Assembly: GCF_004011505.1 (NCBI RefSeq)
Contig: NZ_SAUN01000001.1
Location: forward strand, 1,116,001 to 1,180,000
DNA: 64,000 bases
Direction of reading: 5' to 3'
Source: Nonomuraea polychroma
Lineage (GTDB): Bacteria; Actinomycetota; Actinomycetes; Streptosporangiales; Streptosporangiaceae
The translations under genes were made by a program, and so were the position numbers. Positions 16,377 through 24,841 of this stretch are shown piece by piece. Each line of letters starts with the position of its first letter. Positions within the stretch are counted from its first letter, which is position 1. The notes below the pieces were generated by a model, which made no database searches, was not told where the DNA came from, and saw nothing but the letters and a program-made list of their open reading frames with translations.

Positions 16377-17702
16377 TCAGCCCTGAACATTGATGTTCTT
16401 GGCCTTCAGGTCGTCGACCGTGAACTTCTGCATGTGCTCGAGTGCCTCGCGCACCGTGATCTTCTTGGTGACGATCTGCGCCCACTGGTCCTGGAGCTCG
16501 GTGAACACGCCGGTGTAGTTGGGGCCGACCACCCAGGGGTCACGGGCGGCCTTGACCGCCTTGAGGATGACGTCCTTGGCCTCGGCGCGGCGCTCGCCGA
16601 ACAACTTCGCCGGCACCGCCGAGTCGACCCAGGGGCTCGGGTCGGGGATGGCGCCCGGCCAGGCGTACTGCTTGGTGTCCTCCTGGTAGCTGGCGTCGAC
16701 GGCTTCCTTGCTCGTCGTCATCCAGACGGCCGCCTCGACCGCCTCCTTCACGTTCTGGCAGCCCTTCGGCACCAGGATCGCGCTGCCGTGCGCGTTCGTG
16801 ACGAACGCGGGGGCGTCGGCGAACTGCGGAAGGTCGATGGGCTGCCAGTCGCCCAGCGACTTCTTGTAGTTGAGCTCGTAGTTGCCCAGCTGCCAGGTGG
16901 AGGTGGGCAGGGACACCATCTTGCCCGAGTCGAAGTAGGCGATGAGCGCCGGCCGGTCCTGGTAGGTCTGGTTCGCCACCAGCTCGTTGTCCACCAGCTG
17001 CTGGATGATCTCACCGGCCTTGAGCGACTCGGGCGACAGGAAGTCCACCTTCCACGTGTTGCCCTCGACCTTGTACCAGGTGCCGCCGGCCTGCTGGGTC
17101 AGGTTGACCAGCGTGGAGGGGTCCTCGCCGGCGAGGTTCATCACGTAGACGCCGTGCTTCTTCAGCTCTTTGCCCGCCGCGATCAGCTCGTCCCAGGTCT
17201 TGGGCGGCGCGATGCCGTACTTGTCGTAGACGGCACGGTTGATGATCATGAACGACGGGCCGAACCCTGACGGGACGCCGTAGTAGCGGCCGCCGGCTTG
17301 GGCGCCGGCGTAGGCCGCCTCGTTGTACAGGCCCTTCTTGGTGTACGGCGCGAACTCCTCCGTCACGTCCTCCAGCAGCCCTTCACCGGCCAGTCCTGGC
17401 ACCTCGCCGAAGTTCTTGACCAGGCAGGGCACGTCCTGCTTCGCGGCCACGGCGTTGCGCAGGTTCGCCGCGGTGCCCGGGAGGTCGGCCTGCTTGACCA
17501 CCTTGAGCTTGATGTGGTTGTGGGTGGCGTTGAACTTCTCGACGACCGGGTCGAGGAATTTGTGCTCGTCCCAGGACCACCAGGTGATGGTGACCGGTCC
17601 CTTGCTCTGGGGTGCGGCGGGTTGCTCGCCGCCGCAGCCGGCCAGGGTGACGGACGTCGCGAGGATGGTCACAGCTGCGGCTTTCAGCTGCTTACGGGTC
17701 AT
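16377..17702 (-). CDS. ABC sugar importer substrate-binding lipoprotein
   Basis: A 441-residue family-1 extracellular solute-binding protein. The signal peptide ends in a lipobox (TLAGCGG), so Cys would be lipidated and the protein anchored outside the membrane. ITWWSWDEHKFLDPVVEKFN is the usual first strand and helix of sugar-binding proteins, and an Asp/Trp-rich pocket lies further on. The start at ATG 17702 is preceded by GGAGAGG. A LacI-type operator lies about 64 nt upstream of the start and a second about 175 nt upstream. It is the first gene of the importer operon and probably captures oligosaccharides made by the secreted enzymes encoded alongside. Confidence 0.9.
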   Translation of the reverse strand: MTRKQLKAAAVTILATSVTLAGCGGEQPAAPQSKGPVTITWWSWDEHKFLDPVVEKFNATHNHIKLKVVKQADLPGTAANLRNAVAAKQDVPCLVKNFGEVPGLAGEGLLEDVTEEFAPYTKKGLYNEAAYAGAQAGGRYYGVPSGFGPSFMIINRAVYDKYGIAPPKTWDELIAAGKELKKHGVYVMNLAGEDPSTLVNLTQQAGGTWYKVEGNTWKVDFLSPESLKAGEIIQQLVDNELVANQTYQDRPALIAYFDSGKMVSLPTSTWQLGNYELNYKKSLGDWQPIDLPQFADAPAFVTNAHGSAILVPKGCQNVKEAVEAAVWMTTSKEAVDASYQEDTKQYAWPGAIPDPSPWVDSAVPAKLFGERRAEAKDVILKAVKAARDPWVVGPNYTGVFTELQDQWAQIVTKKITVREALEHMQKFTVDDLKAKNINVQG

Positions 17703-17765
17703 GAGGACACCTCTCCGTAAGGGGGAACGCACCGCACGGGTCGGCGGGAACGGGGAGTAGGCGGA

Positions 17766-17781
17766 TAGAAAACGGTCTCTA
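17766..17781. promoter_or_regulatory. LacI-type operator, copy 3
   Basis: TAGAAAACGGTCTCTA, 14 of 16 positions of the TAGAAAACGTTTTCTA palindrome, in the leader of the importer operon. Confidence 0.65.
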
Positions 17782-17876
17782 CGGAAGTTAGAACCTGGCA
17801 GGCGCCCGATGCAAGATGTCATCCGCATAAATCTGGTGTTTCGCAGACTTTGCCGGCCTCGGGCAGGCCGCCGGCC

Positions 17877-17892
17877 CAGACAACGTTTTCCA
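17877..17892. promoter_or_regulatory. LacI-type operator, copy 4
   Basis: CAGACAACGTTTTCCA, 13 of 16 positions of the palindrome, 111 nt (start to start) from copy 3. Paired sites at this distance could support looping by a LacI tetramer, or the site may have belonged to the now-destroyed rightward gene. Confidence 0.5.
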
Positions 17893-18208
17893 AGCTCCCA
17901 GGCGGTTCACACCGGCGTAGTCAAGCGGTGAGAAAGGGGCTTGACAGAGTCGGCTGCCGGACGCCGCCGCGTCCACCACCACCGAGCTGTTCGAACGGAC
18001 CGGTCTGCTGCCGATTCCCTCGTGCTCAACCACCGCAGCGTGCTGCTGGTGTCCATGACGGGCGGCAAAGCTTCTACCGGCGCAGCCTAGATGCCGGTGG
18101 TGGCACAGTCTCCAGCCTCACGCCCATACGGTCTTCACGCCCATCCACAGGTGCGGTGTTCGCCGAAGATCGGCGCAGGGCGGCGGCGGCCAGGAGACCT
18201 CGGGATCG

Positions 18209-18300
18209 CTGGAGACGGTCAACTCGATGTTCCTGCAGACGTTCGAGAACGTCATCCGGGTCTTCCCGAGCAGCCCGGGCCGCATGTACACGGTGACCGC
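18209..18300 (+). pseudogene. Glycoside hydrolase fragment (GH95-like)
   Basis: One frame reads LETVNSMFLQTFENVIRVFPSS. This closely follows the segment of GH95-type glycosidases where a short loop is followed by NEMLLQS and a helix ending in LRLFP. No start, no catalytic region and no continuation were found, so it is a relic of a larger gene. The family name is tentative because the fragment is about 30 residues. Confidence 0.4.
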
Positions 18301-18308
18301 CCGCCGCC

Positions 18309-18449
18309 GTCGCAAAGGCCGGCGCGAGCACCCCGCTCGGCCGCTTGGGCACGGCCGCGCAGGCCGCTGCGACGGCGCTCTTCCTCATGGCCAACACCTA
18401 CGTCACCGGCCAGGTCATCACGGTTGACGGCGGCCAGAGCTTCGCCTGA
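18309..18449 (+). pseudogene. C-terminal remnant of a short-chain dehydrogenase
   Basis: The frame from 18309 reads TPLGRLGTAAQAAATALFLM and then NTYVTGQVITVDGGQSFA before TGA. This is the standard C-terminal end of short-chain dehydrogenase/reductases, including the VTGQxxxVDGG cofactor-proximal strand. The Rossmann fold, Tyr-x3-Lys active site and start are missing, so about 80 percent of the gene has been lost. It abuts the GH-like fragment in another frame, suggesting a deletion joined two genes. Confidence 0.75.
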
Positions 18450-18511
18450 CCATCATTCACCTGTGTACGAGACGTTCGAGTGACCACCCGCTGACGGCTC
18501 GGCGGTCGGGG

Positions 18512-21500
18512 TTACGGGAGCGGGGCGGCCACGCGGACGTTGTCGAAGTCGACGGCCGCGCGGCCCGTGACGAGCTGCACATACCCGGGCCCGTTGATCG
18601 GGTTCGGGTCGGTGACGGTGACGCGGGGCGCCGGGTCCGTGCCGACGAAGGCGCGGATCTCGGCCCCGCGTAGCTCCACCCGGAGCGTCGTCGGTCCGGT
18701 GACCGCCGTCCCCGCCCCCGTCGCGATGACGCCCGTGCCGGCCCGGAAGATGTCGACCGAGCCGTTCGGGCGGAGATACACCATGTATCCGGACTGCGGG
18801 TAGGCGTCGCCGGGCTTCGCCGTCCGCACCTGGATGCCGCCGAAGGCGGACGACGTGGCGAGCGTCCGGAAGTCGACGCCGACCTCGACAGAGCCATCGG
18901 CGATCTTCAGGTCGTCGACGGCGGACTTCCACCCCGTGCGGGTCGTGTCCTGCTGGCGGTACACGCCGCCGGTCACGGTCCAGACGCCGTCGATGGCACT
19001 CCACGCCTGGGACGTCGCCTCCGCGGAGGAGAAACTGTCGCGGAACACCACGCCCTGGGCGTCCGGCACGATCTCCACCTCAAAGGTGTCGATCTCGGTC
19101 GTCCCCGTGTCACGCAGCGTCTCCGCGGTGACCCGGCACGATCCGGGAAGCGTCGTCTCTCGAATGGTGACCTTCACCTCGCCAGGGCCCGAGGCGGTGG
19201 CGTCGCCCGCGAGGCACGGCCCCGAGACCGTCACCTCGGCGATGCTCCGTCCCGAGATCCGTACCGTGAACTCTTGCCCGGCCACGACGCTCGCCTGGCT
19301 CGGTGTGGCGGTGACGAGGTCGCGGCCCACGTCGGAGCGGGCGGCCGCAGCCACCAGGCGCGCGGCGTCGCGCCGGCTCAGCACACCTTTGCGGGCGAGC
19401 GTCGCGGCGGTCTTCGTGGCGTGGGACACGAAGGCGGCGTGGCTCTCCCATTGCTCGCCGGCCCGCAGCAGGTCGGCCACCGTGCAGCCGGTGCCGTCGT
19501 CCGGGTTGGCGACACCGGTGTCCCGGTCGCCGATGAAGACCTGCGCCCGCTCATCCGACCCGGGGCAGGCGTCGTCGACGATCCGGACGTCGTAGGTGAG
19601 CCGCCCCGTGGCCTTGAGATCGAGGACCTGCAGGGTACGGTTCCCGTCCGCGACCGGGAAGGCCGACGGCCACAGCGTCGCCGCAGCGGCACCGGTCCAC
19701 CGGATCTCCACGCTCCGGCCGTCCCGGTTGACGACGAGCCCGGTGGCGCTCTCCGCCGTGGCCCGAGCGCCGACCTGGGCCGTGGCCGGGGAGTCGCCGA
19801 GCCATAGAAGCGTGTCGCCCTTCTCCAGCACCAGCGGGATGCGCTCGAAGAACTGGCCGGAACCGGCCTCGACCCGCACCTGGAGCCGGTCCCCGAGGGT
19901 GACGGACTTGGACACGGGGCTGCCTGCCGCGGCGTAACGGATCTCCAGCGGGTCGAGGTCGCCCACCGTCGCGGGATCGACGGGGGAGCCGTCACGGAAG
20001 AACGTGGGGACGGGCTGGTCATAGGCGTCGACATGCACACCGTCCGCCGCGGTCCAGCCGGTGCCCCACGACAGCTCCGCGTCCACCGGACGGGTCCGCG
20101 GAGCGCCGATCTGCGGGGCGTTCTGGCCCTGGACGACGACGCCGAGCTTCGGGTCGTAGAGGTAGTTGAGCCCGAAGCGCTGGTTGTCCCAGAACCCGTA
20201 CTGGGTGTTGACGTGCTTGCCGAAGCCCATGCCGACGACGTAGCCGGGACGCTTGGCGAAGACGAACTGCTGGCCGGTGGCCGCGTCCGCGCGGTGCTCG
20301 GTGTACGGGGCGCCCCCGTACGGGCGGAGCGTGCCGATGGCGGCCCGGCGCTCGGCCGCGGCCGGGTAGTACTCCTCCCGCAACGCGACGTCGCGGATGA
20401 TCGAAGGATCGAGGTAGGCCCACGTCGGGGCGACGAGCGGCGCGACCGACGTCTGCCACCCCGCCGCGGCGAACGCGGTCCGGCGCTCCTCCATCTCCTC
20501 CCGGGTGGCCGAGTAAGCACGTGCCTGCGGGATCACCCCGCCCCAGAGGTTGTTGGACCCGATCGGCAGCTCGCTCGCGTAGTTCCAGCCGCGGTGCCGG
20601 GAGTCGATGGCCGTGTTGATGAAATAGCCGTCGAGCCGCTGGTCGTAGAGCAGGTTGTACTGGGCCCAGTCCATGTAACGCGTCTGCATCCGGTCGATCG
20701 TCGCCCGCGTCGCCGGGTCGGCCCAGCCGGCGAGGTCCTCCGCCTCGACCTCGAGGCTGTAGCGGTGGGCGACCGTGCCGTCGCGGAAGAAACCGGGCTC
20801 GCCCTGCGAGATCCGCTCGTGGTCGGCGAGGCGCTGCTCGAACCTCGCGCGTAACGCCGCGTCGTCGAAGCGGCGCAGGAGCCGGGAGATGCCCACCAGC
20901 CCGCCGGCGACCTGGTTGGCGAACTGGGAACCGCGCGGCCCCCAGACCTCCGGGTCCTCCAGGAACCACGTGCTCGCCCTCCGCATGGCCCCGGTCAGGT
21001 CGGACACGAGCGCCGGATCCAGCGTGCCGTCGGCGTCGAGGAGCTCCAGCATGATCGCGTACAGTTCGAGCGCGAAGCCCGTCGCGGCCCGCGAATGCAC
21101 GTCGCCGCCGCCCTGCGGGAACGATCCGTCGGCGTTCTGGGTGCCGAGCAGGAACCGCAGCGCCGCCTCCAGGCGCAGGCGCAGGGCCGCGTCCCGGTGG
21201 TACGGGTTCCCGGGGCGGTCGGCGGTGTAGAAGTAGGCGAGCGTGAGGACGTTCTCCATGACCCGCGCGTCGCTGGGGCCCTGCCCCGTCCGCCAGCAGT
21301 TGCAGGTGATGTAGCCGTAGTTCGTGGCGCTGTCGTCGTTGACGCTGTTGGCCAGCCGGGCCAGGTTGGCGAGATAGGGCGCGATCTGCTGTTCCAGGCC
21401 GGTGAAGTCGGCGAGGTCGATGGTGCTCGGGTCGAGGGCGGCGACCTCGGGCAACGGCCCGGATCCGACCGTGGCCGCGGTGGCGGGGGCGGCCGGGGTC

Positions 21501-21574
21501 AGCGCCAGGGCAGCGGTGACGGCCACCGACGCGATCCGGCGGCCGCCATGAGCGTGGGAACGTTTCGATCTCAT
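18512..21574 (-). CDS. Secreted 1020-aa lyase-like polysaccharide enzyme
   Basis: An exported protein with a signal peptide (basic start, AVTAALALTPAAPATAA). Residues about 40-400 are rich in helices with Trp/Tyr/Asn clusters (YGYITCNCWRTGQGP, GYFINTAIDSRHRGWNYASELPIGSNNLWGG). Residues 400-700 are beta-rich with KHVNTQYGFWDNQRFGLNYL. This is the toroid-plus-sandwich plan of polysaccharide lyases such as the PL8-like and heparinase groups. A linker and Ig-like part follow, then a C-terminal LamG/3-keto-disaccharide-hydrolase-like module (about 855-1020). I cannot assign the lyase family. The start ATG 21574 has GGAGG 7 nt upstream. A perfect LacI-type operator sits about 50 nt upstream, tying it to the neighbouring repressor and importer. 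Confidence 0.72.
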   Translation of the reverse strand: MRSKRSHAHGGRRIASVAVTAALALTPAAPATAATVGSGPLPEVAALDPSTIDLADFTGLEQQIAPYLANLARLANSVNDDSATNYGYITCNCWRTGQGPSDARVMENVLTLAYFYTADRPGNPYHRDAALRLRLEAALRFLLGTQNADGSFPQGGGDVHSRAATGFALELYAIMLELLDADGTLDPALVSDLTGAMRRASTWFLEDPEVWGPRGSQFANQVAGGLVGISRLLRRFDDAALRARFEQRLADHERISQGEPGFFRDGTVAHRYSLEVEAEDLAGWADPATRATIDRMQTRYMDWAQYNLLYDQRLDGYFINTAIDSRHRGWNYASELPIGSNNLWGGVIPQARAYSATREEMEERRTAFAAAGWQTSVAPLVAPTWAYLDPSIIRDVALREEYYPAAAERRAAIGTLRPYGGAPYTEHRADAATGQQFVFAKRPGYVVGMGFGKHVNTQYGFWDNQRFGLNYLYDPKLGVVVQGQNAPQIGAPRTRPVDAELSWGTGWTAADGVHVDAYDQPVPTFFRDGSPVDPATVGDLDPLEIRYAAAGSPVSKSVTLGDRLQVRVEAGSGQFFERIPLVLEKGDTLLWLGDSPATAQVGARATAESATGLVVNRDGRSVEIRWTGAAAATLWPSAFPVADGNRTLQVLDLKATGRLTYDVRIVDDACPGSDERAQVFIGDRDTGVANPDDGTGCTVADLLRAGEQWESHAAFVSHATKTAATLARKGVLSRRDAARLVAAAARSDVGRDLVTATPSQASVVAGQEFTVRISGRSIAEVTVSGPCLAGDATASGPGEVKVTIRETTLPGSCRVTAETLRDTGTTEIDTFEVEIVPDAQGVVFRDSFSSAEATSQAWSAIDGVWTVTGGVYRQQDTTRTGWKSAVDDLKIADGSVEVGVDFRTLATSSAFGGIQVRTAKPGDAYPQSGYMVYLRPNGSVDIFRAGTGVIATGAGTAVTGPTTLRVELRGAEIRAFVGTDPAPRVTVTDPNPINGPGYVQLVTGRAAVDFDNVRVAAPLP

Positions 21575-21623
21575 GATCGTGCCTCCAGGATGCGCTGCGG
21601 ACCGCCATTGTCCAGTTCATGAT

Positions 21624-21639
21624 CGTGAATCGATTCACG
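21624..21639. promoter_or_regulatory. LacI-type operator CGTGAATCGATTCACG, copy A
   Basis: Perfect 16-bp palindrome upstream of the leftward secreted enzyme. Two further copies flank the start of the neighbouring LacI gene and importer. This is the classic central-CG LacI operator layout. Confidence 0.75.
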
Positions 21640-21693
21640 TCTACTCGACAGGGCGGAGCGTAGTGACGGCGTTGCGGCCGTGTCAACGGCCTG

Positions 21694-22782
21694 TTACGAA
21701 AGGGCTCCCGGGTGATCGTCGTCGCCCGCGACCGGAAGGGACGTCGCGCGGACCACGAGCTCGGGCTCGAATCGCCCCTTCGTGTCCTGCTCGCTCTCCA
21801 TGCCCAGCAGGATCCGGACGGCGCTCGCCCCGAGGGCCGCGGAGGGGTGGCGGATGGTCGTGAGCGGCACGATCGCGAAGTCGGCGAACTCTATGTCGTC
21901 GTAGCCGACCAGCGAGAGATCCTCGGGCACCCGGATCCCGCCCACGATCAGCCCGTGCAGCAGACCCAGCGCGAGCAGGTCGTTGCCGGCGACGATCCCG
22001 TCGGGGAAGCCGGTCGCCGAGCGCCGGAGCAGCGTACGCGCGACCGCCTCGCCGACCTTCGCGGTCTGGACCTGAATCCGGATGATCTCCAGCGCGGCCG
22101 GCTCCGGAAACTCGGCGACCGCCCGCTCGGCCCCGGCCAGCCGCAGGTCGACGTGGGGATGCGCGCCGCCGATGAAGACCAGGCGCCGCCGGCCCTGGGC
22201 GAGCAGGTGCGAGGCCGCGAGATAGCCGCCCCGCTCGTTGTCGCCGGAGATCGCCGGATAGCTGTGCGGTCCGGGCGCGACGCCGACGAGGACGAACGGC
22301 GTGCCGCGCTCCCGCAACCCGAGCAGCTCCGCGGGGACGTCGCCGACCGGAGCGGCGAGGATGCCGCTCACCTGCTGGGACTCGAAGAAGTTGAGGTAGG
22401 CGCGCTCGCGGGCGGGGCTCTCGTCGCTGTTGGCGACTAGGATGAAGCGGCCGTGCGCGGCGGCCTCCGCCTCCGCGCCCGCCGCGAGCTCCGCGTAGAC
22501 GGGGTTGCTCATGTTGGAGACCAGCAGGCCGAGCGCGAGGCTGTGGCCGACCCGCAGGCGCCGTGCCGCGTCGTTGCCGACGTAGCCGAGCTCGTCCGCC
22601 GCCTCGAGGACGCGGCGGCGCAGGTCGGGGGAGACCCGGTTCGGCTGGGTGAAGGTGTAGGAGACGGTGGCCCGCGAGACTCCGGCGCGCGCCGCGACAT
22701 CGCCGACCGTGGCGGCGGACGCGACATCGCCGACCGTGGCGGCGGAACCGTCGGCCTTCTTCGGCGCGGGTCCAGAGGTCAT
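21694..22782 (-). CDS. LacI-family repressor with duplicated HTH lead
   Basis: A 362-residue regulator with the helix-turn-helix DVAARAGVSRATVSYTFTQP and a sugar-sensing domain ending in LSLVGYDDIEFADFAIVPLTTIRHP. The start of the DNA-binding helix is duplicated, so the protein reads SAATVGDVA twice before the intact HTH, because of a 27-nt tandem repeat in the gene. Three CGTGAATCGATTCACG-like operators surround the gene, one before the secreted enzyme and two between this gene and the importer. It should control both and itself. An inducing oligosaccharide is expected but unknown. Confidence 0.9.
   Translation of the reverse strand: MTSGPAPKKADGSAATVGDVASAATVGDVAARAGVSRATVSYTFTQPNRVSPDLRRRVLEAADELGYVGNDAARRLRVGHSLALGLLVSNMSNPVYAELAAGAEAEAAAHGRFILVANSDESPARERAYLNFFESQQVSGILAAPVGDVPAELLGLRERGTPFVLVGVAPGPHSYPAISGDNERGGYLAASHLLAQGRRRLVFIGGAHPHVDLRLAGAERAVAEFPEPAALEIIRIQVQTAKVGEAVARTLLRRSATGFPDGIVAGNDLLALGLLHGLIVGGIRVPEDLSLVGYDDIEFADFAIVPLTTIRHPSAALGASAVRILLGMESEQDTKGRFEPELVVRATSLPVAGDDDHPGALS
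22694..22747. repeat. 27-nt tandem duplication in the LacI DNA-binding domain
   Basis: Units 22694-22720 and 22721-22747 differ only in the last base. Each encodes nine residues of the first HTH helix region. The reading frame is kept, so the repressor gains an extra partial helix at its N-terminus. Confidence 0.93.
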
Positions 22783-22827
22783 CGGGCTCCTCAGTGCGTA
22801 CGTCAGCGCCAGTCAGCCTAGCGCATG

Positions 22828-22843
22828 CGTGAATGGATTCACG
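22828..22843. promoter_or_regulatory. LacI-type operator, copy B
   Basis: CGTGAATGGATTCACG, identical to the palindrome except for the central pair. It lies 46 nt upstream of the LacI start, suited to autoregulation. Confidence 0.7.
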
Positions 22844-22911
22844 AAATACCCTTTCCGGCCCGTGACGCCATTGACACGCCTTCGACGGCACGCGTAACCT
22901 GCCCGAAACGC

Positions 22912-22927
22912 CGTGAATCGATTCACG
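22912..22927. promoter_or_regulatory. LacI-type operator, copy C
   Basis: Perfect CGTGAATCGATTCACG, 84 nt from copy B start to start and about 109 nt before the importer start. With copy B it could form a repression loop over the divergent promoters. Confidence 0.75.
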
Positions 22928-23035
22928 ATCTTGAAGCAGCGGCCGAATGGCGGCCGCGATCCCCCCGCCTCCTCACGTCCCGCAGAACACCTCTGCGCAC
23001 GGACGCGATCACGGCATCTGCGAGAGGAGTCTCAC

Positions 23036-23983
23036 GTGGCTTTGCCGCATGCCACGACGACACCGCCTGACGTGCGCGAACCCGCCTTCCAGCCCCCTCG
23101 GGGCACGCGGGCCCGTCACAAGGTCGGGGTACGCGCGCCGTGGTGGTTCGTCGTACCGGCGATCTCGATCTACCTCTTCGTCGTCGTCGTGCCCAGCGCC
23201 CGCGGCGCGCTGTTCTCCTTCACCGACTGGAACGGCCTGCGCCCCGACTGGTCGTTCGTCGGCCTGGACAACTACGCCTCCGTCTTCTCCGACCGCACCG
23301 CACGGGACGCGCTGGTCAACACCCTGGTCCTGGCGGCGGTGGCCATGGTGGTGCAGAACGTCGTCGGCCTGCTGCTGGCCCTGGGCGTGAACAGCATGGT
23401 CAAGAGCCGCTACGTGCTCCGGGTGATCTTCTTCGCCCCGGTGGTGCTGACGCCCCTGGTCGCCGGGTACGTGTGGAGCTTCCTGCTCTCGCCCAACGGC
23501 GCGATCAACGAGGCACTGCATGCCGTGGGGCTGGGCGGGCTGGCGCACGACTGGCTCGGCGATCCGGACACCGCGCTGTACGCGATCGTCCTGGAAATCG
23601 TCTGGCAGTTCGCCGGCTACTCCATGGTCATCTACCTGGCGGGGCTGCAGGCGATCCCGGCCGAGGTGCTGGAGGCGGCGACGATCGACGGGGCCGGTCC
23701 GTGGAGCAAGTTCCGCAGGGTCGTGCTGCCGCTGCTCAACGGCGCGGTCGTGATCAACGTGATGCTCTGCCTGATCGGCGGGCTCAAGCAGTTCGACCAG
23801 GTCATGGCCATGACCGGCGGCGGACCCGGCACCGCCACCGAGACGATCTCGACGGCGATCTACAAGAGCGCCTTCTCGCTCGGCGACTTCCCGTTCTCGA
23901 TCGCGCTGGCCGTCGTCATGACCGTGGTCATCGCGGTCCTGGCCGCCGTCCAGTTCCGCCTGACGCAGAGGAAGGTCTCCTGA
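23036..23983 (+). CDS. ABC sugar importer permease (MalF type)
   Basis: A 315-residue inner-membrane permease with six hydrophobic segments, starting with WWFVVPAISIYLFVVVVPSARGALFSF, and the EAA docking loop VLEAATIDGAGPWSKFRRVVLP. I use the GTG at 23036, which has GAGAGGAG about 5 nt upstream; the in-frame ATG at 22913 lies inside the operator and lacks a ribosome-binding site. It is the first gene of a rightward importer operon controlled from the LacI operators just upstream. No ATPase is encoded nearby. Confidence 0.9.
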   Translation: MALPHATTTPPDVREPAFQPPRGTRARHKVGVRAPWWFVVPAISIYLFVVVVPSARGALFSFTDWNGLRPDWSFVGLDNYASVFSDRTARDALVNTLVLAAVAMVVQNVVGLLLALGVNSMVKSRYVLRVIFFAPVVLTPLVAGYVWSFLLSPNGAINEALHAVGLGGLAHDWLGDPDTALYAIVLEIVWQFAGYSMVIYLAGLQAIPAEVLEAATIDGAGPWSKFRRVVLPLLNGAVVINVMLCLIGGLKQFDQVMAMTGGGPGTATETISTAIYKSAFSLGDFPFSIALAVVMTVVIAVLAAVQFRLTQRKVS

Positions 23984-24807
23984 TGCACGCGCGATACACC
24001 TGGCGGACGCTGCTGCGCGAAGCGAGCCTGATCCTGCTCGCGCTGGTGTTCCTCGTGCCGCTGGTCGGCCTGCTCAACGTGTCACTGAAGCCGCAGGACA
24101 GCCAGACCGGCGCCCTCGCCTTCGCGTTCCCACCCACCTTCGACAACTACGGCGCGGCCTGGAACCAGGCCGCTCTGGGCGCGGCGCTGGCCAACAGCTT
24201 CCTCATCACGATCGTCAGCGTCGTCCTGATCATCGCCTTGGCGGCGATGGCCGCCTACCCGCTCGCCCGCGTGACCCGCGGCTGGTCGCGGTACACGTTC
24301 TTTTTCGTCATCGGCGGCCTGCTCATCCCCGGCCAGCTCGCGCTGCTCCCGTTGTACGCCACCATGCGCGACCTGGACCTGCTCGGCTCGCTCTGGTCGG
24401 TGATCCTGATCAACGTCGGGCAGCAGATGCCGTTCTCCGTGTTCCTCTACACGATGTTCCTGCGCGAGCTGCCGCTCGACTACGAGGAGGCCGCGCTGCT
24501 CGACGGCTGCGGGCCGCTGCGCTCGTTCGTGACCGTGGTGTTCCCGCTGCTGCGCCCGGTCACCGGCACGGTGGTGATCCTCAACGCGGTCGGCATCTGG
24601 AACGAGTTCTTCACCCCGCTGCTGTACCTCGGCGGCAGCGACAACACCACCGCCCCGGTGGCGATCTACGGCTTCGTCAGCCAGTACGTCTCCCAGTGGC
24701 CGCTCATCTTCGCCGGCCTGGTGATCAGTGTGATCCCGATCCTCGTCGTCTACTTCGCGCTGCAGAAGCACATCATCAAGGGCTTCGCCGGCGGCCTCAA
24801 AGGCTAG
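23983..24807 (+). CDS. ABC sugar importer permease (MalG type)
   Basis: A 274-residue permease with six hydrophobic helices and the EAA loop DYEEAALLDGCGPLRSFVTVVFPLL. The ATG shares a base with the preceding TGA (TGATG), so translation is coupled. It pairs with the upstream MalF-type protein to form the channel. A conserved IWNEFFTPLLYLGG segment follows, as in family members. Confidence 0.9.
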   Translation: MHARYTWRTLLREASLILLALVFLVPLVGLLNVSLKPQDSQTGALAFAFPPTFDNYGAAWNQAALGAALANSFLITIVSVVLIIALAAMAAYPLARVTRGWSRYTFFFVIGGLLIPGQLALLPLYATMRDLDLLGSLWSVILINVGQQMPFSVFLYTMFLRELPLDYEEAALLDGCGPLRSFVTVVFPLLRPVTGTVVILNAVGIWNEFFTPLLYLGGSDNTTAPVAIYGFVSQYVSQWPLIFAGLVISVIPILVVYFALQKHIIKGFAGGLKG

Positions 24808-24841
24808 GCCCCCTTCACCCCCCTTAGTTCGGAGGACTCTC

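Larger units (their letters stand above)
17703..18511. other. Intergenic region with operators and gene debris
   Basis: About 800 nt without an intact gene. Its left end holds two LacI-type operators serving the binding-protein gene. Its right half holds short pieces of at least two unrelated genes in different frames (see the two pseudogene entries). The stretch 17930-18200 also reads as broken coding DNA, with short open runs in several frames, but I could not recognise its origin. Confidence 0.6.
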
